Source: an uncultured Chitinophagaceae bacterium
GTDB lineage: Bacteria > Bacteroidota > Bacteroidia > Chitinophagales > Chitinophagaceae
NCBI GenBank assembly: GCA_946885665.1
Contig: CAMPGT010000026.1
Span: 1-24,358, forward strand
Length of the DNA: 24,358 nt
Reading direction: 5' to 3'
Shown here in pieces: positions 15,634 through 23,205 of this stretch. Under the pieces are notes generated by a model. The model worked only from the letters and a program-made list of their open reading frames with translations, was not told where the DNA came from and searched no databases. Position 1 is the stretch's first letter. Each line of letters begins with the position of its first letter. The translations under genes were made by a program, and so were the position numbers.

Positions 15634-17151
15634 ATGGCTTTACCTAAAGAGCCCCGGCAGAAGATGATCAATATGATGTATTTGGTGCTTACAGCATTAC
15701 TGGCACTGAATGTATCTGCTGAGATTCTGAATGCCTTCAAAACCGTAAATAAGAGCATCGACAACGCGAATGACGTGCTCAACAGAAATAATAACATCAT
15801 TTACCAATCGTTTGCCGAAAAGCTGACGGATCCGAAAACAGCCGTCAAGGCACAGGAATGGAAACCGAAAGCCGACCAGGCTGCGGCGCTTGCTAAAGTG
15901 ATGTTCGACAGGATAGAAGAACTGAAGACAAAGATCAAAGTAGCATCAGGATATAAAGAAGGAAGCAAGGACAGCACAGGCTACGAATCCAACCTCGACG
16001 GTCCCACACGTGTGATGGACAACCAGGGGGAAGGAAAGAAACTCCGCGCCGAACTGGAAAAACTGAAAGAAGAACTCCTGAACATCGACCCGGAAATCAA
16101 AAGAGAATTTGAGAACAAATTGCCCATTGACGTTTCCGTTCCCAAATCAGAAACAGGAAACAGCAACCTCACCTGGACAACCGCTTATTTTCATATGACG
16201 CCTGCTATTGCAGCGATCACTATTCTGAATAAGTTTCAGAATGATATAAAGACATCTGAAAACCAGATCGTGACCTTCTGCCACAACAAGATCGGCGAAG
16301 TTGCCGTAAGGTTCGATAAATATGGATTTGTTGGTGGCCTGAGTTCAACGTACCTCATGCCCGGCGAAAAACTGAAAGTATATGCGGCCCTCGGCGCCAC
16401 TGCGTCGGGCGCGGCACCTGAAATTTCAATTAACGGACGCCCCGTATCTGCTAATGCCGATGGTATTGCCGAAACTGAATTTCCGGTTAACGGATCAGGA
16501 AAGGTGAACGTGGTGATTAAGTATAAGGACCAGGACGGCATCGACAAAACCATCACAAAACAGTTGGATTATACTGTCGGCCAGCCCTCCGGCGTAGCCG
16601 TATCGGCCGACAAGATGAACGTATTGTATATAGGTGTGGAAAATCCGCTTACCATCACCGCTGGGGTGGGTGCGGAAAAGGTGAATGCAACCTTTACCGG
16701 TGGCACCATCAGCCGCGTTAACGGACCGAAATGGGTGGCCAAGCCAACAAAACCGGGAGAACAGTTTGTAAATGTTGTTGTAGATGGTAAATCATCGCCG
16801 GTAAAATACCGCGTGAAATACCTGCCCGATCCTGCGGCATTCGTGGCCAACAAAAGAGGCGGTCCGATATCGACAAGTGAGCTGAAGGCCCAGGGCGGCG
16901 TTATCGCCAGGCTGCTCGATTCAGACTTTGAGGCAGCATTCAAAGTGGTAAGCTACAACGTTGGTGCAGTGGGTGGAAGGTATCCCGTTTACCAGACTTC
17001 GGTTAACGAAGGCAACAGGTGGTCGGGCAATGCAGCTACCATAATTAACAATGCCACACCCGGAACCAGCATCTTTTTTGATAACATAAAGGTTGTAGGA
17101 CCTGACGGAAGAACAAGGGATCTGCCTCAGATGTCGTTTAACCTGAAATAA
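15634..17151 (+). CDS. gldM: Type IX secretion/gliding motor protein GldM (PorM)
   Basis: A 505-residue protein with one N-terminal transmembrane helix (about 12-32) and a long periplasmic part that reaches the GldK/GldN ring. The N-terminus PRQKMINMMYLVLTALLALN is characteristic of the family. It keeps R8 and Y16, which correspond to conserved motor-interface positions in the Flavobacterium protein (from memory). The first periplasmic domain is helical (about 35-215). The rest is beta-rich and made of Ig-like domains, e.g. LMPGEKLKVYAALGA, VLYIGVENPLTITAGV and the C-terminal domain from about 400 ending PQMSFNLK. Length is normal. It lies between gldL and gldN in the standard order, 85 bases before gldN. 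That gap holds two small hairpins (GCTTTC/GAAAGC and GTCGG/CCGAC) and no terminator. Confidence 0.96.
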   Translation: MALPKEPRQKMINMMYLVLTALLALNVSAEILNAFKTVNKSIDNANDVLNRNNNIIYQSFAEKLTDPKTAVKAQEWKPKADQAAALAKVMFDRIEELKTKIKVASGYKEGSKDSTGYESNLDGPTRVMDNQGEGKKLRAELEKLKEELLNIDPEIKREFENKLPIDVSVPKSETGNSNLTWTTAYFHMTPAIAAITILNKFQNDIKTSENQIVTFCHNKIGEVAVRFDKYGFVGGLSSTYLMPGEKLKVYAALGATASGAAPEISINGRPVSANADGIAETEFPVNGSGKVNVVIKYKDQDGIDKTITKQLDYTVGQPSGVAVSADKMNVLYIGVENPLTITAGVGAEKVNATFTGGTISRVNGPKWVAKPTKPGEQFVNVVVDGKSSPVKYRVKYLPDPAAFVANKRGGPISTSELKAQGGVIARLLDSDFEAAFKVVSYNVGAVGGRYPVYQTSVNEGNRWSGNAATIINNATPGTSIFFDNIKVVGPDGRTRDLPQMSFNLK

Positions 17152-17236
17152 ATAAACAGTGCTTTCGTTTTATTGAAAGCCGTTCATAAACAGATCAGGT
17201 CGGAAGTGACCGACAAACAAAATAAAAAAGAACAGG

Positions 17237-18271
17237 ATGAAAAATCGCATTATCAGGTTGTGTTTGCTGGCGTTTGTGCTTGGATTCCTGGTAGAATCGG
17301 CGGATGCACAGCAGAAAAAGCCATCACGCGCTACCAAAAAGAGAGCTACTACGACTAAGCCAACAACGGCCAACAAGAGCAACAACACCGCAAGTGCGGC
17401 GCTGCAGGGCCCCGCAAAGGATACTGCGGCTCCTGTTGCCGAACTGAAGATCGACGCCCCGCGTCCCTCTTTAAGAAATGATAATGCCATTCAGCGGAAT
17501 ATGATGAAAGACAGAACTCCGCTGGAATATGAACATATTCGTGAAGACGATGTGACCTACATGCAGCGGGTTTGGCGCGAAATCGACGTTCATGAAAAAA
17601 TGAACATTCCGTTCGTGTACAAGGCAGAAAGTGATAATGGCAACCAGCGGTTCATTATGATCCTGCTGAATGCCATCAAAAAAGGAGACGTTACCGCTTT
17701 CAGTGCTGTCGGAGGTGATGACAGGTTCACCACGCCGCTCCCATTCGACAAGATAGCCGAGCTGCTCGTGGGCAAACCCAAAGTACAGCAGGTGCCCGAC
17801 TGGACTAATGACCCCGACGGGTCGAAGGGCCTGATGAAGGATACAATCATCAGCGAAGAATTCAACCCCGACCTGATCGAAAGATACTGGATCAAGGAAG
17901 ACGTGGTATTCGACAAGGAATCGTCAAGGATGTACACCAGGATACTGGGCATTGCCCCCCTGAAAACGATTGTTAACGACGACGGTTCGTTCAGGGCAGT
18001 TACACCGGTTTTCTGGGTGTACTACCCCGATCTTCGCCCCATGCTCGCTAAATACGATGTTTACAATGGACGCAACTTTGGGGCAAAGATGAGCTGGGAG
18101 GAACTGTTCGAAAGCCGGATGTTCTCGAGCCGTATTATCAAGTCGACCATCAATAACCCGAACGATGCTTACATCAGCGGGTACATCAAGGATCCAATCC
18201 TTGGGCTGCTGGAAGGCGAAAATATCAAGGAAAAGATATTCAATTACGAACAGGATCTCTGGTCATATTGA
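17237..18271 (+). CDS. gldN: Type IX secretion/gliding ring protein GldN (PorN)
   Basis: A 344-residue periplasmic protein that binds GldK to form the ring complex and contacts GldM. The signal peptide has cleavage at ADA/Q (24/25). A low-complexity Lys/Thr/Ala/Asn-rich linker covers about 25-60. The conserved domain then shows DVTYMQRVWREIDVHEKMN, ERYWIKEDVVFDKESSRMY, RILGIAPLK, PVFWVYYPDLRPMLAKYDVY and SWEELFESRMFSSRI, all typical of GldN. An AGGATG overlap of a Shine-Dalgarno-like AGG and the ATG marks the start. It ends the gldKLMN group and is followed after 22 bases by a strong intrinsic terminator. Other T9SS genes (porP/sprF, sprA, sprE) are not in the window. Confidence 0.95.
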   Translation: MKNRIIRLCLLAFVLGFLVESADAQQKKPSRATKKRATTTKPTTANKSNNTASAALQGPAKDTAAPVAELKIDAPRPSLRNDNAIQRNMMKDRTPLEYEHIREDDVTYMQRVWREIDVHEKMNIPFVYKAESDNGNQRFIMILLNAIKKGDVTAFSAVGGDDRFTTPLPFDKIAELLVGKPKVQQVPDWTNDPDGSKGLMKDTIISEEFNPDLIERYWIKEDVVFDKESSRMYTRILGIAPLKTIVNDDGSFRAVTPVFWVYYPDLRPMLAKYDVYNGRNFGAKMSWEELFESRMFSSRIIKSTINNPNDAYISGYIKDPILGLLEGENIKEKIFNYEQDLWSY

Positions 18272-18293
18272 TAGCAGACCGACGCAAAATATT

Positions 18294-18322
18294 AAGCGCT
18301 GTAATTATACAGCGCTTTTTTT
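18294..18322 (+). terminator. Intrinsic terminator after gldN
   Basis: AAGCGCTGTA (18294-18303), loop ATTA, TACAGCGCTT (18308-18317) form a perfect 10-bp stem whose 3' side runs into seven T residues. It lies 22 bases after the gldN stop and closes the gld group. Confidence 0.92.
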
Positions 18323-18436
18323 ATGCTCCTGATAATTTCGATTAATAACCGCCTATTGCTTTATCCCGCAATCCCGTAATGGGAAAGAATAAGTGTTTTT
18401 GCTTACGCATTTATTTTCAAAATAGGGACGGCCTCT

Positions 18437-18467
18437 ATTGTTTTATTAAAGTGATTTACTATTTTTA
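18437..18467 (+). promoter_or_regulatory. Weak promoter-like element in the gldN-uvrC gap
   Basis: ATTG (18437-18440), then exactly 19 bases, then TATTTTTA (18460-18467): 3/4 and 7/8 matches to TTTG-N19-TAnnTTTG. If active, it would start a plus-strand RNA near 18474 ending at the hairpin at 18503-18539, about 65 bases with no ORF. Apart from this and the two terminators, I see nothing in 18323-18552. Confidence 0.2.
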
Positions 18468-18502
18468 CAACGGTTTTTCATAGGATATTGGATTTTAAAA
18501 AC

Positions 18503-18539
18503 GGGGCTGGATTTCTATCCTGGCCCCTTTGTTTTTTTT
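18503..18539. terminator. Bidirectional intrinsic terminator (uvrC side)
   Basis: GGGGC/GCCCC (18503-18507 with 18523-18527) and GGAT/ATCC (18509-18512 with 18517-18520) stack into a hairpin with a small internal loop and a TTCT loop. The right side is followed by TTTG and a run of eight T. The left side is preceded by TTTTAAAAAC, so the minus strand reads hairpin then GTTTTT. It can therefore end uvrC transcription (minus strand, stop at 18553) and also block plus-strand read-through. Confidence 0.75.
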
Positions 18540-18552
18540 AGCGCTTTTTTAT

Positions 18553-20376
18553 TCAGGTTACCGTGCCTCCATTTTGATGGTCAAAATGCTCTCTGATCAA
18601 TCGCGCTTTAGCCGCACCCACGGCGGTTATCAGCTCCTGCTCGCTTAGCTCCCTGATTTTTTTCACCGACTTGAATTCCTTCAATAATTGATCGGCAGTA
18701 TTCTTTCCAATTCCTTTAATTGTTTCCAATTCATTTTTAAACGTTCCCTGGCTTCTCTTTTTTCGATGAAACGTAATGCCAAACCTGTGCACTTCATCAC
18801 GTATTCTTCTGATAAGATTAAGGCTTTCGCTGTTGAAAGGAAGTTTCACGGATTCTTTGTCGCCGGGAAAAAAAATCTCTTCTTCATTTTTCGCGAGACC
18901 CACAATCGTCATTTGATTTTGCAATTGCAATTCATCAATCGCTTCGAGCGCTGCGCTTAGTTGTCCTTTACCACCATCGATAATTACCAGTTGAGGTAAT
19001 GGCGCCTTTTCTTCCTTCAGCCTTTTATACCTCCGTTGAACCACTTCCTTCATCGTGGCAAAATCGTTGATGCCCTCGACTGTTTTTACATTAAAACGGC
19101 GGTAATCGTTTTTGCTGGGTACCCCATTTTTAAAACACACCATCGCCGATACGGGATAGCTGCCCTGGAAATTAGAATTATCAAAACATTCAATGTGGAC
19201 GGGCACTTCCTGCAATTGCAAATCTTCCTGGAGTTGGTACAAAACTTTTTTTCTCTCCATGTCGTCTTTCCCTTCCAACTGCAATATTTTTTTCTTTTTC
19301 AGTTCGTCGAGAAAATAGTTCACGTTCTTTTCAGAAAGATCGAGCAGCTTTTTTTTATCGCCGGCTTTTGGAACGGTGATCACCACATGTTCTTCAGGAT
19401 AGTCGATGGGAAAAGGGAGAATGATTTCGGAAGATATGCTGTTGAATGTGCCTCTTAATTGCGCGATGGCAAAGGCAAGTATTTCTTCATCCGATTCATC
19501 GAGATGGGCCTGGAGTTGCGTAGTGTGCGTATGAACGATGGTGCCGTTCTGCACCGTCAGGTAATTTACATAGGCAATGTCGCCTTGCCGCAAAATCGAG
19601 AACACATCGGCATTGTTGACATGACGGCTCACGATAACAGAACGTGCCTGGTAGTTTTCGAGGTGTTCTATTTTTTTTCTTGTCAGCTCCGCTCTTTCAA
19701 AGTCGAGTGCGCCGGCATATTGTTTCATTTCAGCTTTGAAATGGTTGATCACCGGTGTGAGGTTTCCTTTAAGTATATTTTTTACCTGTCCCAGCGCTTC
19801 CCGGTATTCATCTTCGGATTGTTTTCCTTCGCAGGGTCCCTTGCAGTTGCCGAGGTGGTATTCGAGGCATACTTTGAATTTGCCCTTGCTGATGTTATTG
19901 GGCGTGAGGTTGAGCTTGCAGGTGCGCAGTTGAATAGTGGCGCGGATGAAATTCAGCAGTTCACGCACCCTGTGAACAGATGTGAAAGGGCCCAGGTATT
20001 CGGAGCCATCGTCGATTTTTCTTCGCGTGAGAAATATCCTTGGAAAATTTTCATTTTTGAAAACCATGAAGGGGTACGACTTGTCATCTTTCAGGTCGAT
20101 GTTGAAGCGGGGCTGAAACTGCTTGATGAGAGAATTCTCTAAAAGAAAGGCATCCTGTTCTGAATTGACGATGGTGAATTCAACACGGCTGATCCGTTGC
20201 ACCAGCTCATGCGTTTTGTAGTTGACGAACGTTTTAGTGAAGTAGGAGCTTACCCTTTTGCGCAGGCTCTTTGCCTTGCCCACGTATAGCAATTCATCGT
20301 GGCGGTCGTAATATTTATAGATACCCGGATCGGTGGGTATCTTGTGTGATATTTGTTGAAATTCGGTTGCTGTCAT
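18553..20376 (-). CDS. uvrC: Excinuclease ABC subunit C
   Basis: A 607-residue dual-incision nuclease of nucleotide excision repair, acting with UvrA and UvrB on damaged DNA. The domains are all present in order. The N-terminal GIY-YIG nuclease (GIYKYYDRHDELLYVGKAKS, residues 18-37) makes the 3' incision. A cysteine-rich region with four Cys (in RTCKL, KVCLEYH, GNCKGPC) matches the reported iron-sulphur site. A UVR helix hairpin (DFERAELTRKKIEHLENY) binds UvrB. The RNase H-like C-terminal nuclease has CFDNSNFQGSYPVSAMV and LVIIDGGKGQLSAA. Helix-hairpin-helix motifs are at the end (IKGIGKNTADQLLKEF). Length is normal. The ATG lies three bases after the stop of the upstream lipoprotein gene, so the two are co-transcribed. 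Confidence 0.97.
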   Translation of the reverse strand: MTATEFQQISHKIPTDPGIYKYYDRHDELLYVGKAKSLRKRVSSYFTKTFVNYKTHELVQRISRVEFTIVNSEQDAFLLENSLIKQFQPRFNIDLKDDKSYPFMVFKNENFPRIFLTRRKIDDGSEYLGPFTSVHRVRELLNFIRATIQLRTCKLNLTPNNISKGKFKVCLEYHLGNCKGPCEGKQSEDEYREALGQVKNILKGNLTPVINHFKAEMKQYAGALDFERAELTRKKIEHLENYQARSVIVSRHVNNADVFSILRQGDIAYVNYLTVQNGTIVHTHTTQLQAHLDESDEEILAFAIAQLRGTFNSISSEIILPFPIDYPEEHVVITVPKAGDKKKLLDLSEKNVNYFLDELKKKKILQLEGKDDMERKKVLYQLQEDLQLQEVPVHIECFDNSNFQGSYPVSAMVCFKNGVPSKNDYRRFNVKTVEGINDFATMKEVVQRRYKRLKEEKAPLPQLVIIDGGKGQLSAALEAIDELQLQNQMTIVGLAKNEEEIFFPGDKESVKLPFNSESLNLIRRIRDEVHRFGITFHRKKRSQGTFKNELETIKGIGKNTADQLLKEFKSVKKIRELSEQELITAVGAAKARLIREHFDHQNGGTVT

Positions 20377-20379
20377 TAC

Positions 20380-20985
20380 TTACTCGCGGTTGTCCCATAC
20401 AACTTTTACCAGTTCATTTTTTGGTTTTTCATTTTTGGCAGCGATCAGGGTGATGATCTGGAAATTACGTTTCGGTTTCCAGAACATTTTTTTGGTGATG
20501 GTAGTGTCGCCCGCTTCGCGTGATTTTTCGACATAAATGCTTTGCACCTCATCATAAATATCACCTTTGGCGGTGATCACATCCGCGCGTCTCACGGCGG
20601 TGTTCTGGTTCTTCGACGTGTAAAGAAAAGTGGCGGTGTTTGATGATTTGTCGAAGAACGAGGTTTCAGTGAAATTCGTTTTGAATGCTGAATCCCCAAT
20701 TTCGGGCGAAAGAAATTCAGCCGAGAGGCGATGAAATTCTTCGAGCCGGATATACCCTGAATCCTGTTGCTTTCCGGCGGTGGTGTATTTTTTGATGCCG
20801 ACGGGTAACGAATCCACATATTGGATCTCGCTCCTTAAGAACGACGCCAACGGGAAATAAGGCTGGGCGGCCGAAGTGTCCTGCTGGCCGGCAGTGGTGG
20901 ACTTATCCGGGGCATCGGGCTTCTTTTCGTTGCAGGCGAGGGTAAGAACTACCAGACCGGCAATCACAAGAAAAGGATAATGCAT
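20380..20985 (-). CDS. Small lipoprotein of unknown function
   Basis: A 201-residue predicted lipoprotein. The N-terminus MHYPFLVIAGLVVLTLAC ends in a lipobox (LTLAC) with the cysteine at residue 18. The n-region lacks the usual lysine or arginine, which is unusual. A Thr/Ser/Gln/Asp-rich linker (about 19-40) precedes a compact mixed alpha/beta domain with a run of beta-strand segments (NTATFLYTSKNQ, RRADVITAKGDIYDEVQSIYVE, FWKPKRNFQIITLIA). I do not recognise a named family. A longer ORF starting at 21051 would translate through the terminator hairpin at 21023-21045, so I choose ATG 20985. It is three bases upstream of uvrC, probably transcribed with it by position rather than shared function. 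Confidence 0.75.
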   Translation of the reverse strand: MHYPFLVIAGLVVLTLACNEKKPDAPDKSTTAGQQDTSAAQPYFPLASFLRSEIQYVDSLPVGIKKYTTAGKQQDSGYIRLEEFHRLSAEFLSPEIGDSAFKTNFTETSFFDKSSNTATFLYTSKNQNTAVRRADVITAKGDIYDEVQSIYVEKSREAGDTTITKKMFWKPKRNFQIITLIAAKNEKPKNELVKVVWDNRE

Positions 20986-20988
20986 GTG

Positions 20989-21019
20989 CAAAATTAACCA
21001 TTCGGGGGCACCTGATAAA
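20989..21019 (-). promoter_or_regulatory. Promoter for the lipoprotein-uvrC pair, possibly leaderless
   Basis: On the minus strand TTTA (21019-21016), 19 bases, then TAATTTTG (20996-20989): the -7 is a full TAnnTTTG match and the spacing is the usual one. The box ends only three bases before the ATG at 20985, so transcription would start at or next to the start codon. The element lies just downstream of the terminator of the preceding gene, where a new promoter is needed. Confidence 0.5.
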
Positions 21020-21045
21020 AAAGGCTGCTGTCGTTGACAGCAGCC
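21013..21045 (-). terminator. Intrinsic terminator after the barrel/anti-sigma-like gene
   Basis: GGCTGCTGTC (21023-21032), a three-base loop, and GACAGCAGCC (21036-21045) form a perfect 10-bp stem. Read on the minus strand it is followed by six T (21022-21017). It lies 31 bases after the stop at 21077 and separates the sigma factor operon from the lipoprotein-uvrC operon. Confidence 0.92.
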
Positions 21046-21076
21046 CGGCATGACATCAATCGTTGTTTGATGACAC

Positions 21077-22480
21077 TTAGCGGATAGTCTTGGTTATACC
21101 CACTTTAATACCGTATTCCATCAGGTATTCTTTAATGGGATATTCATCTCGATAGCTGGAAAGCAACTGGTAGCGGAACTGGGGTCCGATCTGCCATTTA
21201 ACATCCCCTTTCGAGTAAGAGACAAAGGCTTCCGCCCCTGCGTTCACGTTCCACCTTCTTACGAGGGAAGGTGCTTTTGTATAATTCTTGAAATCGGTAG
21301 AGATCAGGTAAGTGTTCCTGTTCAGCAGATAGGTGGGTTGAATGGTGCTTGCTACATTGAACTGCAGTTTTTCACTGCCGAACACCCTCACTTCAAATCC
21401 TATCGGCATTGACAACTGGAAGTACTGGTTCTTCAGATCTTCGATCGAAGTGCCGCCGAGGTTCCGGATGTCGGTATAGCTGGTGAGCGGGGCCGGAGGG
21501 AAGCCGTCTATCGTACTGTTCAAGGCAATGGTAGCCACTTCTTCGGAAGGTACCCTGTATGCCCTTATATCATATTTTGAGTAATTGAACTGGATGCCGC
21601 CCTTGAACACGACCCTTTTACCCAAAGGCATCAGGGCATGTGTGCCGAGTTCGAAACCCAGGGCCGGTTTGTGATTCACCAGCCTGTCGACGTCGCCGCT
21701 GATCCTCAGGCCGAGCGGGATGTTTTCGGTGGTGGATAGCAGTTTGGCATTGTTGCCGCCTGTTAGCTTACGGTAATTGACGGTGGGCGAGAAGGCCAGT
21801 TGCCAACTGATCCGCTTTGGTTTTACGGGGAACCGCACATCGGCAAAGTCCTGGAACCAGTTGATGCCCGGTTTCCTTTCTTTCGGCGGCGCTACCATGG
21901 GGTTAAGCGCGATCTTTCCTTTGGTGTTGATCTTGTTGAACTTGTCGGACGGCGTGCCGTATTCATCGGCGGGCCAACTGAGTTCTATGTTATATTGTTC
22001 GTTGATGCCCAGGGGTTCGAGTCCGCTGATAAGAAAAGCTGCTTTTTGCTGCGGCAGTGCGTTGGCGTTGCCGGGCAGTACGTTAAGTGGAATTTCAAAC
22101 GCTGCTGTGATGTTGCCGCTGTCTTCTATCAACAGGTCGGAAGTGACGATATTGCTTGCGGGTATCTGCTGAATATCGCTGCCGGTGATGTTGCGGGTGA
22201 AGGGTATGAGCTGGTCGGCGGTAACTTTCGGTTGTTCTGCGGGAGCGGGTGCTGTTTGAATCTTGTTCACTACGGGTGAAGCGGGGTTCATCAGTTCGGT
22301 GATGGCGAAATAGCTGACGCCGGAAAGCAGCACGACGAAACCTGTCCAGTACCATTTTCGTCTTGTTCTCAGCGATTTATCAATGCCCCTCCATACTTTG
22401 TCTGAAGGGTACATTTTGTATTGGTCTGCCTTCTCTTTGATCAATTCTTCAAAGTCACTATGGTAGAAATTTTCCTCCAT
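21077..22480 (-). CDS. Candidate dual membrane-spanning anti-sigma factor (Dma-like): cytoplasmic N-terminus, TM helix, C-terminal beta-barrel
   Basis: A 467-residue protein without a signal peptide. Residues 1-42 are charged and helical (DFEELIKEKADQYKMYPSDK then VWRGIDKSLRTRRK). They end in a basic cluster next to a single membrane helix (about 44-61), which places the N-terminus in the cytoplasm. A long Pro/Ala/Asn/Gln-rich, strand-poor linker (about 65-225) follows. The last roughly 240 residues look like an outer-membrane barrel, with alternating amphipathic strands such as WQLAFSPTVNYRKL, LGFELGTHALMPL, VVFKGGIQFNYSKYDIRAY, LQFNVASTIQPTYLL and WQIGPQFRYQLLSSY. The ECF sigma gene starts the operon 63 bases upstream. 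From memory, Bacteroides thetaiotaomicron Dma proteins have this plan and hold sigma factors (Das) at the inner membrane. Assignment is by architecture and context only; a generic membrane-anchored barrel-like protein is the alternative. Confidence 0.7.
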   Translation of the reverse strand: MEENFYHSDFEELIKEKADQYKMYPSDKVWRGIDKSLRTRRKWYWTGFVVLLSGVSYFAITELMNPASPVVNKIQTAPAPAEQPKVTADQLIPFTRNITGSDIQQIPASNIVTSDLLIEDSGNITAAFEIPLNVLPGNANALPQQKAAFLISGLEPLGINEQYNIELSWPADEYGTPSDKFNKINTKGKIALNPMVAPPKERKPGINWFQDFADVRFPVKPKRISWQLAFSPTVNYRKLTGGNNAKLLSTTENIPLGLRISGDVDRLVNHKPALGFELGTHALMPLGKRVVFKGGIQFNYSKYDIRAYRVPSEEVATIALNSTIDGFPPAPLTSYTDIRNLGGTSIEDLKNQYFQLSMPIGFEVRVFGSEKLQFNVASTIQPTYLLNRNTYLISTDFKNYTKAPSLVRRWNVNAGAEAFVSYSKGDVKWQIGPQFRYQLLSSYRDEYPIKEYLMEYGIKVGITKTIR

Positions 22481-22543
22481 CAGAAATTAGTTTGCACGGT
22501 GTATTCAAAGGATCGGATGTATATAAATAAGTCTTTTTTAACC

Positions 22544-23128
22544 TTAGCGTCCGCCTACCGTCATCCCCAGCCATTCGTGCCTGATCCTGGAAGGGTGTAT
22601 GATGTTCTTCCTGATCAGTATATCCTCGAGCATCTGCTTTGCCCGGGTGTATTGCGAACGGCTCGTGCTTTCTTCCACATCGAGCATTTCTGCGATTTCC
22701 TTGTGCGAATACCCTTCGATGGCGTACAGGTTCAATACTGTCCGGTATCCCAGCGGAAGCAGCCTGATGCATTCCACTACCTGTTTTGCCTGTACGATGG
22801 AGGGTACCGATTCCTCTCTCACCTGCACCCCGGTTGCGTGGATAATGTCCACACTTTCATTGAACTTTTTGTTCTTTTTCAGGTGGTTGATACACGTGTG
22901 CACCATGATCCTCCTGATCCAGCCTTCGAAGGCGCCTTTGTTCTGGAAGGTGTGTATTTGGGAAAATACCTTTATGAAACCATCCTGTAACATATCTTCG
23001 GCGTCTTCGCGGTTGTGGGCGAACCGATAACAAACTGATAGCATTTTTGGGCTATACCTGCCGTATAGTTCCCGCTGGGCTACCGCATCGTTATGTAAAC
23101 AGCCTGATAAAATGGCTTCTTCGGTCAT
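22544..23128 (-). CDS. RNA polymerase ECF sigma factor (Bacteroidota type, ECF21/Das-like)
   Basis: A 194-residue sigma-70 family factor with regions 2 and 4 only. Region 2 spans about 18-85: LYGRYSPKMLSVCYRFAHNR, then EDAEDMLQDGFIKVFSQIHT and GAFEGWIRRIMVHTCINHLK. Region 4 lies about 130-180: LPLGYRTVLNLYAIEGYSHK with the helix-turn-helix EIAEMLDVEESTSRSQYTRA. The AFEGWIRRIMV block is typical of a large Bacteroidota ECF group. The ORF extends 186 bases upstream into gpmI, but those residues do not fit the family, so ATG 23128 is used. It is 77 bases after the gpmI stop with no terminator between, so it may be read partly from gpmI. Its own promoter is not obvious. The next gene encodes its likely regulator. 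Confidence 0.92.
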   Translation of the reverse strand: MTEEAILSGCLHNDAVAQRELYGRYSPKMLSVCYRFAHNREDAEDMLQDGFIKVFSQIHTFQNKGAFEGWIRRIMVHTCINHLKKNKKFNESVDIIHATGVQVREESVPSIVQAKQVVECIRLLPLGYRTVLNLYAIEGYSHKEIAEMLDVEESTSRSQYTRAKQMLEDILIRKNIIHPSRIRHEWLGMTVGGR

Positions 23129-23205
23129 GAAATCACCGTTGGTTGCCCTGTAATTTAGACAATTTCCGAGAGTAAAAGCTGCACCCCGTAAGAAATTTTT
23201 CGGCC

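Noticed and set aside
17152..17236. Terminator or promoter between gldM and gldN
   Set aside because: Only 5-6 bp hairpins are seen with no T-run, and no TAnnTTTG match, so the genes are best treated as one transcript.
19459..20142. 227-residue plus-strand ORF opposite uvrC
   Set aside because: It lies entirely antisense to a well-conserved gene and has no family features.
20986..21051. Longer lipoprotein ORF starting at 21051
   Set aside because: The extension is encoded by the terminator hairpin of the upstream gene and would bury the lipobox.
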